39,018 nt of DNA, taken from positions 1 to 39,018 of the forward strand of contig DKEW01000018.1 in NCBI GenBank assembly GCA_002452265.1. Direction: 5' to 3'. The notes beneath the pieces are model-generated. The model was not told the DNA's origin and did not search any database. It worked only from the letters and a program-made list of their open reading frames with translations. Shown here piece by piece: positions 1 through 8,312 of the stretch. Made by a program: the position numbers and the translations under genes. The DNA is from Pelobacter sp. UBA6812. Its GTDB lineage: Bacteria; Desulfobacterota; Desulfuromonadia; Desulfuromonadales; Syntrophotaleaceae. Position 1 is the first letter of the stretch; every line of letters starts with the position of its first letter.

Positions 1-23
1 TTCGAGTCCCGTCAGCCCCGCCA
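1..23 (+). tRNA. 3' end of a tRNA-Asp (partial)
   Basis: The first 23 bases are identical to the last 23 bases of the complete tRNA-Asp(GTC) at 227-304: T-arm, 3' acceptor strand CAGCCCC, discriminator G and encoded CCA. The window therefore opens inside a second copy of the same tRNA. The anticodon lies outside, so identity rests on this match. Confidence 0.85.
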
Positions 24-39
24 TTGATCTACACAAATG

Positions 40-63
40 GCATCGCAAATGCGGTGCTTTTTT
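40..63 (+). terminator. rho-independent terminator after the first tRNA-Asp
   Basis: GCATCGC (40-46) pairs with GCGGTGC (51-57) around the loop AAAT, with one T-G pair, and is followed by six T. It sits 16 bp after the CCA end of the partial tRNA. Confidence 0.8.
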
Positions 64-114
64 GCTGAAATCAGAAGAAGGCGGGTTTATTCTCGCAAAC
101 ATAGATTTTAAAGT

Positions 115-190
115 GGGCGAATAGCTCAGCTGGGAGAGCATCGGCCTTACAAGCCGAGGGTCACAGGTTCGATCCCTGTTTCGCCCACCA
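115..190 (+). tRNA. tRNA-Val (anticodon TAC)
   Basis: A complete 76-base cloverleaf with encoded CCA. The acceptor stem GGGCGAA pairs with TTCGCCC, the discriminator is A, the T-arm contains GGTTCGATCC, and the anticodon loop CTTACAA gives anticodon TAC (reads GTA). It lies between two tRNA-Asp copies and is probably co-transcribed with the one downstream. Confidence 0.95.
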
Positions 191-226
191 AAATTTTAAC
201 GGCGCTTCCTGCGTCTAAGATACACC

Positions 227-304
227 GGGGGCTGTAGTAGAGTCGGTTACAACGCCGGCCTGTCACGCCGGAGGTCGCGGGTTCGAGTCCCGTCAGCCCC
301 GCCA
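227..304 (+). tRNA. tRNA-Asp (anticodon GTC)
   Basis: A complete cloverleaf with encoded CCA. The acceptor GGGGCTG pairs with CAGCCCC, the discriminator is G, and the anticodon loop CTGTCAC gives GTC. Its 3' 23 bases are identical to window positions 1-23, so it is one of at least two tandem Asp tRNAs. Confidence 0.95.
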
Positions 305-319
305 TTTATATCTTGAAAA

Positions 320-349
320 GGCACCGCATAACGCGGTGCCTTTTTTTTT
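320..349 (+). terminator. rho-independent terminator of the tRNA cluster
   Basis: GGCACCGC (320-327) pairs perfectly with GCGGTGCC (333-340) around ATAAC, followed by nine T. It separates the tRNAs from the secretion operon. The hairpin covers the GTG at 336 that would otherwise extend gspF, which argues for the later gspF start. Confidence 0.92.
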
Positions 350-404
350 AGTTTTTTGGTCGCTTATTTTATACTTCTGTAGCTGTGGTAAACTTTGTAA
401 CACC

Positions 405-1613
405 ATGGCATTGTTTGTATGTAAGGTTGGCACTCCGGACGGACGGGTTATTGTACGCTACTGTAAAGCCCGTAACCGCTTTGAGCTTCAGGAAAGTCTG
501 GAAGAGGAGGGGTATTGCGTCTTTAAAGTCAGACGTGCCCTTTTTTCTCTTTCTTTTTTTACCGACCGTGGCAAAAGATGTTGGTCCTCGCATCGGTTTT
601 TGCTGTTCAATCAGGAATTGCTAGCCTTGCTCAGGTCTGGCATGCCTATCCTGGAAATTCTAGATTCTCTTGTTCAGGAAAACGATTCTTCATCCACCAA
701 GGCAGTCCTTCTGGATATAAAAGAAGCCGTTCAGGGTGGTGCCTCACTATCGGAAGCTTTTTCTGCTTTTCCTCTGTTTTTTCCCAATTTATATGTGTCC
801 ACGATTGCAGCAGGCGAAAAGACCGGCGATTTACCACAAACTATTTTACGTTATTTGGCATATCAGAAAAGGTTTGCCCGAGTTAGGGAGCGTTTGAAAT
901 CCGCTGCTTTTTATCCACTTTTCCTCTTGGCTGCAACTTTCGGTGTCTTGTTGTTCATGATCTTTTTCGTTATTCCTAGTTTTATGCAGATTTATGCAGA
1001 TGCTCAAGTCTCCTTACCATGGCTTACGCGCCTGGTTTTGGGCATGGCAAGTTTTGTTACACGGGGTTGGATTTTCATCCTTGTCGTTTTATGTCTGATC
1101 GCTTGGGTATTGCGATGGTTTATTAAAAAACCTAATGGTCGAGCGCTTCTTGATACGGTTCTTATAAACATGCCGATTATCGGTATACTGTTCCGCATGA
1201 GTGGAATGGTTAACTTTTGCAGAACCACCGCAACTATCCTTGCAAGCGGTTTGCCTCTGGTGGAAGCCATGAATCTTGCCAGTGGAGTTCTCAATAACCT
1301 TATTCTTCAGCACGGTATTAGCACTGTAGTTTCGTCAGTCAATGAAGGAGATACCTTGGGTAATGCCTTGCAAAGCAATCGTTTGTTCCCCCCAGTGGCT
1401 ACGCGAATGATTGCTACTGGCGAGAAAACCGGCACTTTGGCTCAAATGTTCGAGGAAGTTTCGGATTACTACGAAACGGATATCGATACTCGCCTCGAGA
1501 GATTGGCCAGCCTTGCAGAGCCCCTTATTCTTTTATTTGTAGGGATCGTCATAGGTGGGATTGTGGTGGCCATTTATTTGCCTATCTTCCAATTGGCCGG
1601 CACCGTTCGTTAG
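405..1613 (+). CDS. gspF: type II secretion inner-membrane platform protein GspF
   Basis: Polytopic inner-membrane protein (402 aa) that forms the platform of a type II secretion system and couples the GspE ATPase to pseudopilus assembly. Two tandem T2SSF repeats are visible, each with the family signature around AAGEKTGDL (first) and ATGEKTGTL (second). Three hydrophobic segments follow the usual pattern: one after the first repeat (FLLAATFGVLLFMIFFVIPS), one near the middle, and one at the C-terminus (ILLFVGIVIGGIVVAIYLP). I chose the ATG at 405 because the in-frame GTG at 336 lies inside the tRNA terminator; the ribosome binding site is weak. A possible -10 box, TATACT, lies at 370-375 without a convincing -35. 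First gene of a long same-strand operon. Confidence 0.9.
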   Translation: MALFVCKVGTPDGRVIVRYCKARNRFELQESLEEEGYCVFKVRRALFSLSFFTDRGKRCWSSHRFLLFNQELLALLRSGMPILEILDSLVQENDSSSTKAVLLDIKEAVQGGASLSEAFSAFPLFFPNLYVSTIAAGEKTGDLPQTILRYLAYQKRFARVRERLKSAAFYPLFLLAATFGVLLFMIFFVIPSFMQIYADAQVSLPWLTRLVLGMASFVTRGWIFILVVLCLIAWVLRWFIKKPNGRALLDTVLINMPIIGILFRMSGMVNFCRTTATILASGLPLVEAMNLASGVLNNLILQHGISTVVSSVNEGDTLGNALQSNRLFPPVATRMIATGEKTGTLAQMFEEVSDYYETDIDTRLERLASLAEPLILLFVGIVIGGIVVAIYLPIFQLAGTVR

Positions 1614-1631
1614 TTTATTGGGAGTCATTGT

Positions 1632-3359
1632 ATGTCATATCGATGGCTTAAAATTGGTGAGTTACTGGTTGAATCCGGGGCTATTGCCCCAGGTCAGACC
1701 GAAATTATCCTTGGTCGGATGAAAACCCTTGGTTTGCGGTTTGGTGAAGCAGGGATTGAGCTGGGGTTTTATGATGAGGATGTTCTGGCACAGGCCCTTG
1801 CCAGACAATTCGGCCTCGAATATGTCGATATGAGTTCTAGTGTTCCCGAACCAATGGACAATCTGCCTGAAGATCTGGCTGTTCGATTTGGTGTGGTTCC
1901 TCTGCAGCGTACCGTGGATGGTTTGGTCGTTGCTACGGCCGACCCTACAGATATTGTTCGACTTGATCAGCTCGAATGGGCTGTTGGTTGCCCTATCTTT
2001 TTGAAGGTTGCATCAAAGAGTCATATCCAGCGTATGACCACAGGCAGTCATACAGCGACAGGGGAGGTTTTGGAGAGTACCCTCGAAAAATTTCGCAGTC
2101 AGACTGCTACGAAGGGGAGGGAAGATAAGGATCTTCTTGTTTCCGATGTCGCAGAGGTTGAGCATAGCCCGGTTATTAAATTGATTGATACAACCCTTGT
2201 TGATGCTCTGAACAAACGTGCCAGTGATATTCATATTGAATCAGGGCCTGATGGAGTGCTGATTAAGTATCGTATCGATGGCGTCCTTTCGCGCGCTATG
2301 GAGCCTCTTGACAGCCGATTTCAGGGACCGATTATATCGCGCGTGAAAGTTATGAGTGAACTGGATATTTCAGAGCGACGGATTCCTCAGGATGGCAGGT
2401 TCAAAGTACGTATGGGCGGCCGACCTATAGATTTCAGGGTATCGATTCTTCCCAGTAGCTTCGGCGAGGATGCCGTTATCAGGATTCTGGATAAAAGCAG
2501 TATTGCGGCAGATCTCAAAGGGTTAAGCCTTGAGTCCTTGGGTTTTAATGATCGCGAAATTAAGCGATTTCGCAGGCAGATCAGGGCTCCTTATGGGATG
2601 GTACTGGTCACTGGTCCTACTGGAAGTGGTAAAACCACGACCTTGTATGCTGCGTTGGCAGAAATCCATACGGAACAGGAGAAAATCATAACCATTGAAG
2701 ATCCTGTTGAATATCAGGTTCCCGGTATAGTTCAGGTGCCTGTTAATGAAAAAAAAGGTTTAACCTTTGCCAGGGGCCTGCGTTCTATATTGCGTCATGA
2801 CCCGGATAAGATCATGGTCGGTGAGATTCGAGATCCTGAGACCGCCCAGATCGCTGTACAGTCTGCTCTTACCGGGCATCTGGTTTTTACCACAGTACAT
2901 GCCAACAACGTATTTGATGTTCTCGGCAGGTTTTTGCACATGGGACTTGATCCTTATCATTTTCTCTCCAGTCTCAATATGGTGCTCGCTCAGCGCCTGG
3001 TCCGAAAGATCTGTCCTGAGTGCAAGAAACCCGTCCAGTATGATCGTACCGTTCTGGAAAAAGCCGGCATTAATTATGAACGCTATGGCAATCGGATTTT
3101 TTATGAGGGTGTCGGTTGTGAACGTTGCCATGGGCTTGGATTTTCAGGGCGATCGGCCATTATCGAATTGCTTGAAATGAATGACGAACTTCGGGAAATG
3201 ATCGATAAGCGTGCACCTATTGGTCAATTGCGACAGTTAGCTGCTCGCAATGGGACAGTCTTTTTGCGGCAGGCGGCTCTGGAAAAAGTGTTTGAAGGTA
3301 TAACCAGCCTGGCTGAAGTTGATAGGGTAACTTTCGTTGATGGGGAGATAACGTCATGA
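1632..3359 (+). CDS. gspE: type II secretion ATPase GspE
   Basis: Cytoplasmic hexameric ATPase (575 aa) that drives pseudopilus assembly. Domains in order: an MshEN/T2SSE N-terminal domain (about 1-150); a linker; and the secretion ATPase core with Walker A GPTGSGKTT near residue 328, an Asp box around ITIEDPVEY, Walker B around DKIMVGEIRDPE and a His box around GHLVFTTVHANN. A tetracysteine zinc site follows near residue 460 (CPEC, then CERC about 30 residues on). The length is normal for GspE/PilB. It follows gspF by 18 bp and overlaps the next gene by 4 bp (ATGA), so the two are probably translationally coupled. PilB-like function cannot be fully excluded from this gene alone, but the secretin and pseudopilin neighbours favour secretion. 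Confidence 0.93.
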   Translation: MSYRWLKIGELLVESGAIAPGQTEIILGRMKTLGLRFGEAGIELGFYDEDVLAQALARQFGLEYVDMSSSVPEPMDNLPEDLAVRFGVVPLQRTVDGLVVATADPTDIVRLDQLEWAVGCPIFLKVASKSHIQRMTTGSHTATGEVLESTLEKFRSQTATKGREDKDLLVSDVAEVEHSPVIKLIDTTLVDALNKRASDIHIESGPDGVLIKYRIDGVLSRAMEPLDSRFQGPIISRVKVMSELDISERRIPQDGRFKVRMGGRPIDFRVSILPSSFGEDAVIRILDKSSIAADLKGLSLESLGFNDREIKRFRRQIRAPYGMVLVTGPTGSGKTTTLYAALAEIHTEQEKIITIEDPVEYQVPGIVQVPVNEKKGLTFARGLRSILRHDPDKIMVGEIRDPETAQIAVQSALTGHLVFTTVHANNVFDVLGRFLHMGLDPYHFLSSLNMVLAQRLVRKICPECKKPVQYDRTVLEKAGINYERYGNRIFYEGVGCERCHGLGFSGRSAIIELLEMNDELREMIDKRAPIGQLRQLAARNGTVFLRQAALEKVFEGITSLAEVDRVTFVDGEITS

Positions 3360-4243
3360 AATGGCGCCGGTATGTCGGAGTCGATATGCAGTGCGGCGAA
3401 ATCCGTGTCGTTGCTCTGAGGAGGAGATGGCGTAAGGGAGGGCAATTGGTCGGTAGTCAGATTTGCTCTATTCCTAGCGGTTCGTTTCCGGAAGATCTTC
3501 GGCGAATATCTCCTTCATTCCGTCAGACACTCGTTACGACATTGCATGATGTGTTGCCTCCCGTAGTATTTAAGGAACGAAGAGTAGCCTTGTCTTTACC
3601 AGATCATTGCGGTTATGTGATGACACTTGATATAGAAAAATTTCCCAGGTTGCGTGGGGAAGGTAAACAGGTTGTCGCATGGCAGCTCGGGAAAGTGTTG
3701 CCCGGCCTATCCGATTTGCAATTCGATTACCAGGTGCTTACACGTTCGGGCGGGGGATCAGTGCGACTGCTGGTGATTGCGGCTGAGAAAGAGGTTGTAA
3801 GTTGCTACGAAGATCTATTTGGTCAAGCCGGCTTTATCCCTGAACATATAGGGTTTTACGGGCTCAATGTATATCGACACTGGCGTTATCGTCTTGACCC
3901 GGAAGGGGACGCTATTTTGGTATCACTTAACCAGGAAGGTATAATTGTTCAGTCTTATAGGGATGGTGTTCTTGAATATTACAGAGCCCGTCCGGTGGGT
4001 GGTCAGTTGTCCCGTCAAGTGCAGGAACTGCATCGCATCGTAGCTGGTTATGGTCGGGAATTTTCCGGGAGGGGTCGGTCCCGAGCTTATCTTCATGCCG
4101 ATAAACCTCTTGAGCATGCAGCTCTTGAGGCTTTGAACGAATGCTTTGGTCGAAAGGTTCATCTTCTTGAAGGGCATGCAGACAGTCCTCCTGCGCTGGC
4201 GGCGGCACTTGGCGCTGCTGAGCGCATGATGATGGGAGGTTGA
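3356..4243 (+). CDS. PilM-like actin-fold protein (GspL cytoplasmic domain equivalent)
   Basis: A soluble 295 aa protein resembling PilM, the actin-like cytoplasmic member of the PilMNO inner-membrane scaffold and the counterpart of the GspL cytoplasmic domain. Seen: an N-terminal YVGVD motif typical of the actin/FtsA-type phosphate-binding start, a DYQVL segment typical of the PilM/GspL family, and no membrane segment. It overlaps gspE by 4 bp and abuts the next gene with no gap. The following two genes encode single-span PilN- and PilO-like proteins, so the split PilM-N-O form replaces the fused GspL/GspM seen in enterobacterial systems. Divergent sequence; assignment relies on fold-type motif plus position. 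Confidence 0.75.
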   Translation: MKWRRYVGVDMQCGEIRVVALRRRWRKGGQLVGSQICSIPSGSFPEDLRRISPSFRQTLVTTLHDVLPPVVFKERRVALSLPDHCGYVMTLDIEKFPRLRGEGKQVVAWQLGKVLPGLSDLQFDYQVLTRSGGGSVRLLVIAAEKEVVSCYEDLFGQAGFIPEHIGFYGLNVYRHWRYRLDPEGDAILVSLNQEGIIVQSYRDGVLEYYRARPVGGQLSRQVQELHRIVAGYGREFSGRGRSRAYLHADKPLEHAALEALNECFGRKVHLLEGHADSPPALAAALGAAERMMMGG

Positions 4244-4786
4244 ATGAAACTGACAATTAATCTTGTCACTCAACGCCCTGTGGATGGGGTCGTCTTGCGA
4301 AAACTTTGCAATGTAATCCTGGTATTGCTGGTTACCTCTCTGGTTATCGCACTGGGATATATGGTGATGGTTCGGCAGAGGCATCAAAAGATCCGCAAGT
4401 TGCTCGCGCAAACAACTGCCGATGTATCAACTGGGCAAACAAACACCGGTGACAACCAGGCTCTGCAAGCTGAGTCCGCTAAAGCTGAAGCTATTTTAAA
4501 ACGTCGTGCTTTTCAATGGTCGCAAATTTTAAATCATCTGGAACAAACAGGCATCGATGGGATACAAATTCGATCGATCGAACCCAATTTTGACAAACAA
4601 AACCTTTCCATTCAGATACTGGCAAGGGATGAGGCTATCTTTCGGGAATATCTTGGGAAATTGCTGCAATATCAATCTTTTTCCCAGGTTTTATTGTTGC
4701 GGCAGGAAAATGTTGAGATCAAGGATTCCGCTGGCAGGAATATTTCGGCCATACGCTGTGACATAAGCATCCGAGGGGGGTTCTGA
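4244..4786 (+). CDS. PilN-like / GspL periplasmic-domain-like scaffold protein
   Basis: A 180 aa bitopic inner-membrane protein. The N-terminus begins with the PilN-type short cytoplasmic motif INLVTQRP (the family usually has INLLP). A single transmembrane helix spans about residues 23-44, followed by a periplasmic ferredoxin-like domain whose order of segments matches PilN (QWSQILNHLEQTGIDGIQI in the middle). It would bind the preceding PilM-like protein through the N-terminal peptide. The ATG directly follows the upstream TGA, with GGGAGG just before it. Part of the secretion operon. Confidence 0.75.
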   Translation: MKLTINLVTQRPVDGVVLRKLCNVILVLLVTSLVIALGYMVMVRQRHQKIRKLLAQTTADVSTGQTNTGDNQALQAESAKAEAILKRRAFQWSQILNHLEQTGIDGIQIRSIEPNFDKQNLSIQILARDEAIFREYLGKLLQYQSFSQVLLLRQENVEIKDSAGRNISAIRCDISIRGGF

Positions 4787-4787
4787 C

Positions 4788-5342
4788 ATGGTACTTAAGG
4801 CTATTTTTGAAGAACTGTGGCGAACCAACCGCGTAAGGACTGTACTGGTGCTTGTCGGTTTGATTTTGAATATCCTTTTATTCACCGTGATACTTACAAG
4901 TATGTTGCCTGGCCTTGAAAAAGATCAGACCATTTTGCTGCAGCATCAGTCGATTCAGCGTCGGGCTGTAACCGATCCGTCGAATCAGGGTCGTCGATCC
5001 CCATCAGCCATCCTTGAAAAATTTTATGGGCAGGTTGCTGCTTATGAAAAATTCCCGGAATTTCTGCAACAGTTATATCAGTACTCTGGGGATGCCGGAT
5101 TGAATATCAATCGAATTACCTACCGACCCGAAAAAACCGATTTGAGAACAGTGCTCAGATATGAACTGGATTTTTCAGTGACCGGGCAATACGGGCAGAT
5201 TAAGGAATTTCTTCATGCCCTTGAAGGCTGGCAGCAGTTGGTCGTCGTGGAGCAGGTCAAACTTTCCGGACAGAAACCGGACCGCGATGAAGTTGTTTTG
5301 AGTATCCGCCTGGCAGCTTATTTTAACACGGTGCCATCATGA
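4788..5342 (+). CDS. PilO-like / GspM-like scaffold protein
   Basis: A 184 aa bitopic inner-membrane protein with one N-terminal transmembrane helix (about residues 19-40) and a periplasmic domain with the PilO layout (helical linker, then FPEFLQQLYQYSGDAGL and VTGQYGQIKEFLHALE). The latter segment is characteristic of PilO/GspM ferredoxin-like domains. It begins 1 bp after the PilN-like gene and overlaps the next gene by 4 bp. It is expected to dimerise with the PilN-like protein as part of the inner-membrane platform. Confidence 0.75.
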   Translation: MVLKAIFEELWRTNRVRTVLVLVGLILNILLFTVILTSMLPGLEKDQTILLQHQSIQRRAVTDPSNQGRRSPSAILEKFYGQVAAYEKFPEFLQQLYQYSGDAGLNINRITYRPEKTDLRTVLRYELDFSVTGQYGQIKEFLHALEGWQQLVVVEQVKLSGQKPDRDEVVLSIRLAAYFNTVPS

Positions 5343-6013
5343 ACACTTCGGTAAAAACTTTAATCGGTTTTTTGCTGTTGCTTGCGGTCGCGCTTGTGTA
5401 TGCCTTCATTCACTGGCCTCGTCAAGCCCGTGTGACAAGCGTGCCTGACTCTGGTATATCCGCAGGTGTTTCGGCCAGGCCTGGTGCTTTGCCTTCGGTT
5501 GCTGATGTTTCACAAGAAGCCCGGACTCAGGATGAGAATGAGGCGTTGGTTAGCCGCAATATTTTTGCTCCGCTTTTTCGTCCTCCAGTCCAGGCATCTG
5601 TGCCGGATATCCAGGAAAACCAGATGGAAAGCGCCCCCGTTTTTCCGGCTGAGATTCTTCCTCCGCCTCGACCCATGCCGATTTTTCTGGGTAAGTTGCG
5701 CCACACAGGCCAAGTAAAGGTTTTCCTGTCCGTTGCGGGGGAAGTGTATGTCGTTGGTCCGGGTGACACCTTTGGCCCGGATAGTGCCTATCGTTTGCTT
5801 GAGGTTACGTCGCAAAACCTGACCATAAAACATAATGAAGATAAAGATAATTTTCAGATAGACGCGGCTGAACAACCGATATCAGTGCTTTCATCTTCCG
5901 GAACCTCTTATGGGGAAGTCATGCCACCGGATGAACCAACGGAAATCAATGTCCCGATCGAATCAGGGAGTTCGGATAAGGAGGTGCCCATTGATAAAGT
6001 CGTCAATGAATAA
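5339..6013 (+). CDS. GspC/PilP-like secretin-contacting protein
   Basis: A 224 aa protein with an N-terminal transmembrane anchor (about residues 8-24), a low-complexity proline-rich linker, then a small beta domain (about 118-170, from PIFLGKLRHTGQVKVFL to NLTIKHNEDKDNFQI) that matches the homology region of GspC/PilP. The motif SRNIFAPLF before it is typical of GspC-type proteins. This domain normally binds the N0 domain of the secretin, which is encoded next. No PDZ or coiled-coil C-terminus follows, so the protein is PilP-like in length. It overlaps its upstream neighbour by 4 bp (ATGA). Confidence 0.75.
   Translation: MNTSVKTLIGFLLLLAVALVYAFIHWPRQARVTSVPDSGISAGVSARPGALPSVADVSQEARTQDENEALVSRNIFAPLFRPPVQASVPDIQENQMESAPVFPAEILPPPRPMPIFLGKLRHTGQVKVFLSVAGEVYVVGPGDTFGPDSAYRLLEVTSQNLTIKHNEDKDNFQIDAAEQPISVLSSSGTSYGEVMPPDEPTEINVPIESGSSDKEVPIDKVVNE
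5978..5985 (+). promoter_or_regulatory. ribosome binding site that fixes a TTG start for the secretin gene
   Basis: AAGGAGGT ends 5 bases before an in-frame TTG at 5991, an ideal spacing. It is 20 bases from the next in-frame ATG at 6006. It lies inside the end of the upstream gspC-like gene. Confidence 0.65.
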
Positions 6014-8312
6014 GACTGTCTGGTGGCTTGGTTTAATGTGCCTTGTTTTGGCAGGTTGTGCAGGGCAAAAAGCCTTTAATGCCGGGGACAGGTACTACCA
6101 GCAGGGTGAATATGATCTGGCCATGGAGCAATATGCCTCGGCTATAGCGGAGGATCCGCAGCGACAGGAATACCGGATGAAATGGCTTGATGCCCGCGGC
6201 CGCTCAGCTATCTGGCATTTTGAGCGAGGGCAGCAATTGGCGGAGAAGGGCAACCTGACTCAGGCCGCAGAAGAATATCGACAGGCGGCAGCTCTCGATG
6301 GAAGCCTAACGGCTGCCGTGCAGAAATTAAATAAGGTTCAGGACTTGATTCAAGCTGACCAGTTGATTGCAGAAGCCGATGAATTCTATGTTAAAGGCCG
6401 CTACAATCAAGCCAGAGCAAATCTTGACAAAGCATTGCAATTGGTACCCAAAAACCCTGGGGCTGAGGAGCTTTTGCATCAGGTTCAACTGGCAAGCCAG
6501 ACGGTTATGGATGGCTATGAACTTGAGCTTACTTCCCGTGAGCCTTTAAGCTTGCAGTTTGCCGATATGGATCTGCGCCAGGCTTTTGCGGTATTGAGTC
6601 AACTATCGGGCATACATTTTATTCTCGATGAGGAAATCAGTCCCAGCCCCGTCACATTGTTGCTGAAAAAGGCCTCTTTTGCCCAGGTTCTTGATCTGTT
6701 GCTTAAACTTAACGGCCTTGGCAAACGGGTTCTTAACACCCAGACCATTCTGATATATCCAAAAACCCAGGAGAAGGAAAAACAATACGAGGATCGTATC
6801 ATTCAGGTGTTTTATCTTTCCAACATAGAAGCCAAAAATGCCGTAAATATGTTGCGCACCATGCTTCAGACACGCAAAATTTATGTGCATGAAGAGCTTA
6901 ATGCCATCGTCATACGTGACAAGCCTGAGGTTATAGAACTGGCCAGGCAGGTCCTGGATGCGGCTGATCGTAATGATTCTGAAGTGGTTTTTGATCTGGA
7001 ACTTGTCGAAGTCAGCCATCGTGACGTATTGGACCTTGGACCCAAGTTAAGCAAGTATTCCATCAGTGCCGGTATGGGCAGAACGATTGTCGACAGCACC
7101 GGAAACACAGTGACTAATTTGGTAAGCGATGTCTTGACGGCAGGCGGATCCACGGACACCCTGGTGAACAGCTTTAGCCGGCTTGAGTCCTTTTATACCC
7201 TGCCAACCGCGACTTTTGATTTTGCAAAAACGCTAACGGACAGCGAAATATTGGCCAACCCTAAAATTCGTGTTAAAAACCGGGCCAAGGCAAAAGTTCA
7301 TATCGGTACCAGGGAACCTATCGTCACGACCAATATCAGTACGACTACCGGTGATATTACATCAAGTAACGTTCAATATATCGATGTAGGGGTCAAACTG
7401 GATGTCGAACCGATTATTCAGCTCGATGATACCGTTGTAACCACTCTCAGTCTCGAGGTCAGCAATATCCTGGAAAAAGAGGAAATAACCGGCGGAGGGT
7501 TCGCTCTACGCATATCAACCACGAATGCCGGATCGTCCCTGATACTCAAAGATGGAGAGCGTACCATTATTGGTGGACTGATTCGCGATGATCTGAGCAA
7601 CACGCGTAACACTTTGCCGTTTATCGGCAGCATCCCCATTATCGGGGAACTTTTCACCGGCCGAAATAAGGAAAAAAATAAAAGGGAAATTCTGTTGTCG
7701 ATCACACCCCATATCGTGCGGAATCTGGAGGTGCCCCGTCCGGATGTCGCTACTATATGGTCCGGTAGCGAAGAGGACCTGGCCCCCGGCGCACGGTTTG
7801 CCTCTTTTTCAGGTAATGAACAACCGGCCAATCGCATAGACCAGGCGCAAGTGGCGAATATGGCACACTCTAGCGCTCAAACCGCTATGATGGGTGAACA
7901 ACCACTGCAGTTCCGAATTGTAGGACCGCAAGTGGTTGCCGCAGATCAGTCGTTTACTATTCAGATTACAGCAGAGGGGGTCCAGGATCTTGTTAAAGCA
8001 CAGCTTGCTTTGACTTATCCCAACACGTTGGTCGATTTTGTCGGGGTGAGACCGGGACCTCTTTTGGGGCTGGAAGCAGAGGGGAGTTTTGCTGAAACCA
8101 TGCCGTCCGAATCGCTAAATACGATTGTTGCTGAGGTTGGTCGAAGTGTTGGCAGGACTGGCGTATCCGGGAATGGTACTATTGCCGTGTTTGAGTTCAG
8201 GGCGAGGGACAGTGGTTCCCTTGTATTCACCATGCAGGAGTGCGGCCTGTCATCTGGACAGGGGGGGAGTGGATCCTGTGAGGCGTCTCCCTTGACGATT
8301 GAGATGGAATAA
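5991..8312 (+). CDS. gspD: type II secretion secretin lipoprotein with TPR and cohesin domains
   Basis: Outer-membrane secretin (773 aa from TTG 5991; 768 aa if ATG 6006 is used). Domains in order: signal peptide with lipobox LAGC (Cys near residue 23), so it is a lipoprotein; a TPR-like helical region (about 30-175, e.g. AGDRYYQQGEYDLAMEQY); secretin N0/STN-like domain (about 185-250); NolW/N1-like domain (about 265-330); the secretin barrel (about 400-590, with PFIGSIPIIGELFTGRN near its end); and a C-terminal cohesin-like beta domain (about 640-770). Self-lipidation suggests it may not need a separate pilotin. The TPR plus cohesin layout differs from the enterobacterial GspD. It overlaps the gspC-like gene, and the following pseudopilin starts directly after its TAA. 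Confidence 0.9.
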   Translation: MIKSSMNKTVWWLGLMCLVLAGCAGQKAFNAGDRYYQQGEYDLAMEQYASAIAEDPQRQEYRMKWLDARGRSAIWHFERGQQLAEKGNLTQAAEEYRQAAALDGSLTAAVQKLNKVQDLIQADQLIAEADEFYVKGRYNQARANLDKALQLVPKNPGAEELLHQVQLASQTVMDGYELELTSREPLSLQFADMDLRQAFAVLSQLSGIHFILDEEISPSPVTLLLKKASFAQVLDLLLKLNGLGKRVLNTQTILIYPKTQEKEKQYEDRIIQVFYLSNIEAKNAVNMLRTMLQTRKIYVHEELNAIVIRDKPEVIELARQVLDAADRNDSEVVFDLELVEVSHRDVLDLGPKLSKYSISAGMGRTIVDSTGNTVTNLVSDVLTAGGSTDTLVNSFSRLESFYTLPTATFDFAKTLTDSEILANPKIRVKNRAKAKVHIGTREPIVTTNISTTTGDITSSNVQYIDVGVKLDVEPIIQLDDTVVTTLSLEVSNILEKEEITGGGFALRISTTNAGSSLILKDGERTIIGGLIRDDLSNTRNTLPFIGSIPIIGELFTGRNKEKNKREILLSITPHIVRNLEVPRPDVATIWSGSEEDLAPGARFASFSGNEQPANRIDQAQVANMAHSSAQTAMMGEQPLQFRIVGPQVVAADQSFTIQITAEGVQDLVKAQLALTYPNTLVDFVGVRPGPLLGLEAEGSFAETMPSESLNTIVAEVGRSVGRTGVSGNGTIAVFEFRARDSGSLVFTMQECGLSSGQGGSGSCEASPLTIEME

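Noticed and set aside
336..404. Upstream extension of gspF from GTG 336
   Set aside because: The region overlaps the tRNA terminator hairpin and encodes a hydrophobic peptide not typical of GspF N-termini.
5910..5990. Extension of the secretin gene to ATG 5910
   Set aside because: It would put a basic 27-residue stretch before the lipoprotein signal and ignores the strong ribosome binding site at 5978-5985.
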